From positions 1 to 6,380 of the forward strand of contig WAML01000172.1 in assembly GCA_015522345.1 (NCBI GenBank): a DNA stretch of 6,380 nt. The letters run 5' to 3'. Numbering within the stretch: position 1 is the stretch's first letter; each line of letters opens with the position of its first letter. This DNA is from Desulfurococcales archaeon. Lineage in GTDB: Archaea; Thermoproteota; Thermoprotei_A; Sulfolobales; Desulfurococcaceae. A program made the translations under genes and the position numbers. Below the pieces are notes generated by a model. That model saw nothing but the letters and a program-made list of their open reading frames with translations, ran no database searches and was not told where the DNA came from. Below are positions 4,798-6,380 of the stretch, piece by piece.

Positions 4798-6360
4798 ATG
4801 TGGGAGCAAACAATAGATCCATTGAATAATATGCTGTTATCTACTATTTCAGCCGCTACTCCTCTAATAGTAATGCTTGTTTTACTTGCTAAAGCTAGAA
4901 TGCCTGGGTATAAAGCTGCTTTTATCTCTAGTATCTTGTGTATACTAGTCGCTCTAATTGTTTATAAGGCTCCAGTAGAAATTGTTATATCGAGTTATTT
5001 GTATGGTGTATTGTTTGCTCTATGGCCTATTTCTTGGATTATAGTTAATGCTCTAGTATTATATGAAGTGTCTAGAGAACTAGGGTTAATGGAGTCGTTT
5101 GAGAAATGGATTCTATATAATATACCTAGGGATCCTATTGTTCAGGCATTATTTATTGCATTTATTTTTGGTGCTTTAATTGAGGGTATTGATGGATATG
5201 GCTTCCCTATTGCTGTAGCTTCAACTATTCTAGTATCCATGGGCTTTGATCCATTTAAAGCAGTAATTATATCATTGCTTGCTAATACAATTACTGTTCC
5301 TTTCGCAAGTCTTGGAGTCCCTATTGCTACACTAAGTCTTGTCTCAGGCCTTGATTTAGGGAGGTTGGCTATTATATCGTCTTTTCAACTACTCTTTATA
5401 TCCATTATAATACCTTTTATGATAGCATATGTTGTTGAAGGAAGGATTTCGTTAGAAAAAATAGACTCTATACTTCTTCCCGGGCTTCTACTAGGTTTTT
5501 CTGTATTACTCGCCTCTATTTATGTAGGAGCTTATTTAACTGGTATTGTAGCGCCGCTTGTATCTATGATTTTACTCGTATTGTATTATAGAGTTAGGTA
5601 TAGAGTTGGAAGAGAAGCTACAGAGTACCGTGGGAGTTATTTACGTGGATGGATTCCATGGGTAATTGTTGTAGTATTGATGATGTTTACTGGCTTGTTT
5701 AAACTGTATAAGTTGTTTGCTTTATCTATAGAGATACCTATGCTCCATAATGTAGTATATAGTAGTCTATATAATGATTTCTTATCTGCTAAGTATACAT
5801 GGTCTCCTCTACATCATGGAACAATGGTTTTTGCAACAATAGTTATTATAGTAGCTATCTTTAGTAGAAGTAATAGAGCTAATATACTCTATAGCGTTTA
5901 TTCTAGAGTGTTAAAGAAGTTTTCTTTAGCGATAATAACTATAGCTGAAGTAGTGGGTATTGCTTTTCTAATGAAATATGTAGGGCTATCTATGACGCTA
6001 GGCTATGCTCTATCAATGCTGAGAAATATTTACCCAGCAGCTTCTGCATTTATAGGGTGGATGGGTACTTTTATAACAGGCTCTAGTACAGGATCTAATG
6101 CACTTTTTGGCTTACTACAGAGGATTACAGCAGAGATAATTGATTTACCTCCATACCTAGTAACTGCTGTTAATTCTACAGCTGGTGTAATAGGTAAAAT
6201 GATTAGTCTACAAAGTATTGCAATAGGAGTATCAGCTGTTGGACTCATAGGTAGAGAAGGAGATATTCTAAAGAAGCTCTTCTTAAAGAGCATTGTATTG
6301 CTTATCACTCTTATATTTATCATATATGTACAATTACTACTGGGTATTATGATTGGATAA
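4798..6360 (+). CDS. LctP/LldP-family L-lactate (2-hydroxyacid) permease
   Basis: A 520-residue, very hydrophobic protein of the lactate permease family (TC 2.A.14), similar in length to E. coli LldP (551) and colinear with it. These carriers import lactate or glycolate with protons across the cytoplasmic membrane; about 12-14 membrane helices are evident. Matching blocks: N-terminal WEQTIDPLNN (compare WQQNYDP), LWPISWIIVNALVLYE (75-90), FGALIEGIDGYGFPIAV (124-140), LLANTITVPFASLGVP (160-175), GWMGTFITGSSTGSNALFG (420-438) and NSTAGVIGKMISLQSIAIG (459-477). The signature differs from bacterial LldP: EGAAGFG is EGIDGYG, and GSDTSSN is GSSTGSN, so the substrate may not be lactate. The start is placed at ATG 4798 because the family begins just before the W-Q-DP motif; TTG 4783 would add five residues. 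A hydrophilic linker near 265-285 probably forms a cytoplasmic loop. It lies in the same direction as the GH130 gene, with room for its own promoter. Confidence 0.9.
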   Translation: MWEQTIDPLNNMLLSTISAATPLIVMLVLLAKARMPGYKAAFISSILCILVALIVYKAPVEIVISSYLYGVLFALWPISWIIVNALVLYEVSRELGLMESFEKWILYNIPRDPIVQALFIAFIFGALIEGIDGYGFPIAVASTILVSMGFDPFKAVIISLLANTITVPFASLGVPIATLSLVSGLDLGRLAIISSFQLLFISIIIPFMIAYVVEGRISLEKIDSILLPGLLLGFSVLLASIYVGAYLTGIVAPLVSMILLVLYYRVRYRVGREATEYRGSYLRGWIPWVIVVVLMMFTGLFKLYKLFALSIEIPMLHNVVYSSLYNDFLSAKYTWSPLHHGTMVFATIVIIVAIFSRSNRANILYSVYSRVLKKFSLAIITIAEVVGIAFLMKYVGLSMTLGYALSMLRNIYPAASAFIGWMGTFITGSSTGSNALFGLLQRITAEIIDLPPYLVTAVNSTAGVIGKMISLQSIAIGVSAVGLIGREGDILKKLFLKSIVLLITLIFIIYVQLLLGIMIG

Positions 6361-6380
6361 AGGGTTTCTACAAATAATAT

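Noticed and set aside
6030..6323. 97-codon minus-strand open frame within the permease gene
   Set aside because: Antisense to the most conserved lactate-permease signatures; no sign of independent coding.
1..6380. CRISPR array, tRNA, insertion sequence or integrase traces
   Set aside because: No regularly spaced repeats, cloverleaf-like segment, terminal inverted repeats or transposase/integrase motifs were seen on either strand.

Overview
This AT-rich window looks like chromosomal DNA from a hyperthermophilic archaeon, most likely a crenarchaeote of the Desulfurococcales type (Staphylothermus-like is a guess from composition only). The clues are the strong use of AGA/AGG and ATA codons, many TTG start codons, Shine-Dalgarno sites of the GGTGA/GGAGG type, TATA-like boxes instead of -35/-10 promoters, and two-piece archaeal enzymes. 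No ribosomal RNA gene or other taxonomic marker is present, so this placement is inference.

The left part (about 89-1570) is on the minus strand. Read in the direction of transcription it holds lplA (lipoate-protein ligase catalytic domain), lplB (its accessory domain as a separate 91-residue protein, translationally coupled to lplA) and a small AhpD/carboxymuconolactone-decarboxylase-like protein with a complete E-X11-CXXC-X3-H redox centre. A roughly 90-base gap (1571-1660) separates lplA from a plus-strand gene pair encoding two radical-SAM proteins (1661-3555, overlapping by 22 bases). Both proteins carry CX3CX2C near the N-terminus and extra cysteines near the C-terminus, and they match the two-protein lipoyl synthase LipS1/LipS2 of Thermococcus kodakarensis. 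Next come a GH130-type mannoside phosphorylase/glycosidase (3575-4699), 19 bases after lipS2, and then, after an 83-98 base gap, an LctP/LldP-family lactate (2-hydroxyacid) permease (4798-6360).

The centre of interest is a compact non-classical lipoate assembly cluster. LplA+LplB would attach octanoate or lipoate to a carrier protein such as the glycine cleavage H protein or an E2 subunit. LipS2 and LipS1 would then insert the two sulfur atoms. The AhpD-like protein is a plausible user of the product, because Mycobacterium AhpD is reduced by a lipoylated E2. Its location beside the lipoate genes suggests a lipoyl-dependent thiol/peroxide function, but this is not shown by the sequence alone. 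The GH130 enzyme and the permease have no evident link to lipoate. They look like carbon-utilisation genes, the first probably reading on from the lipS operon and the second possibly having its own promoter.

No tRNA, rRNA, CRISPR array, insertion sequence or long repeat was seen. The ends (1-88 and 6361-6380) hold no supported gene.
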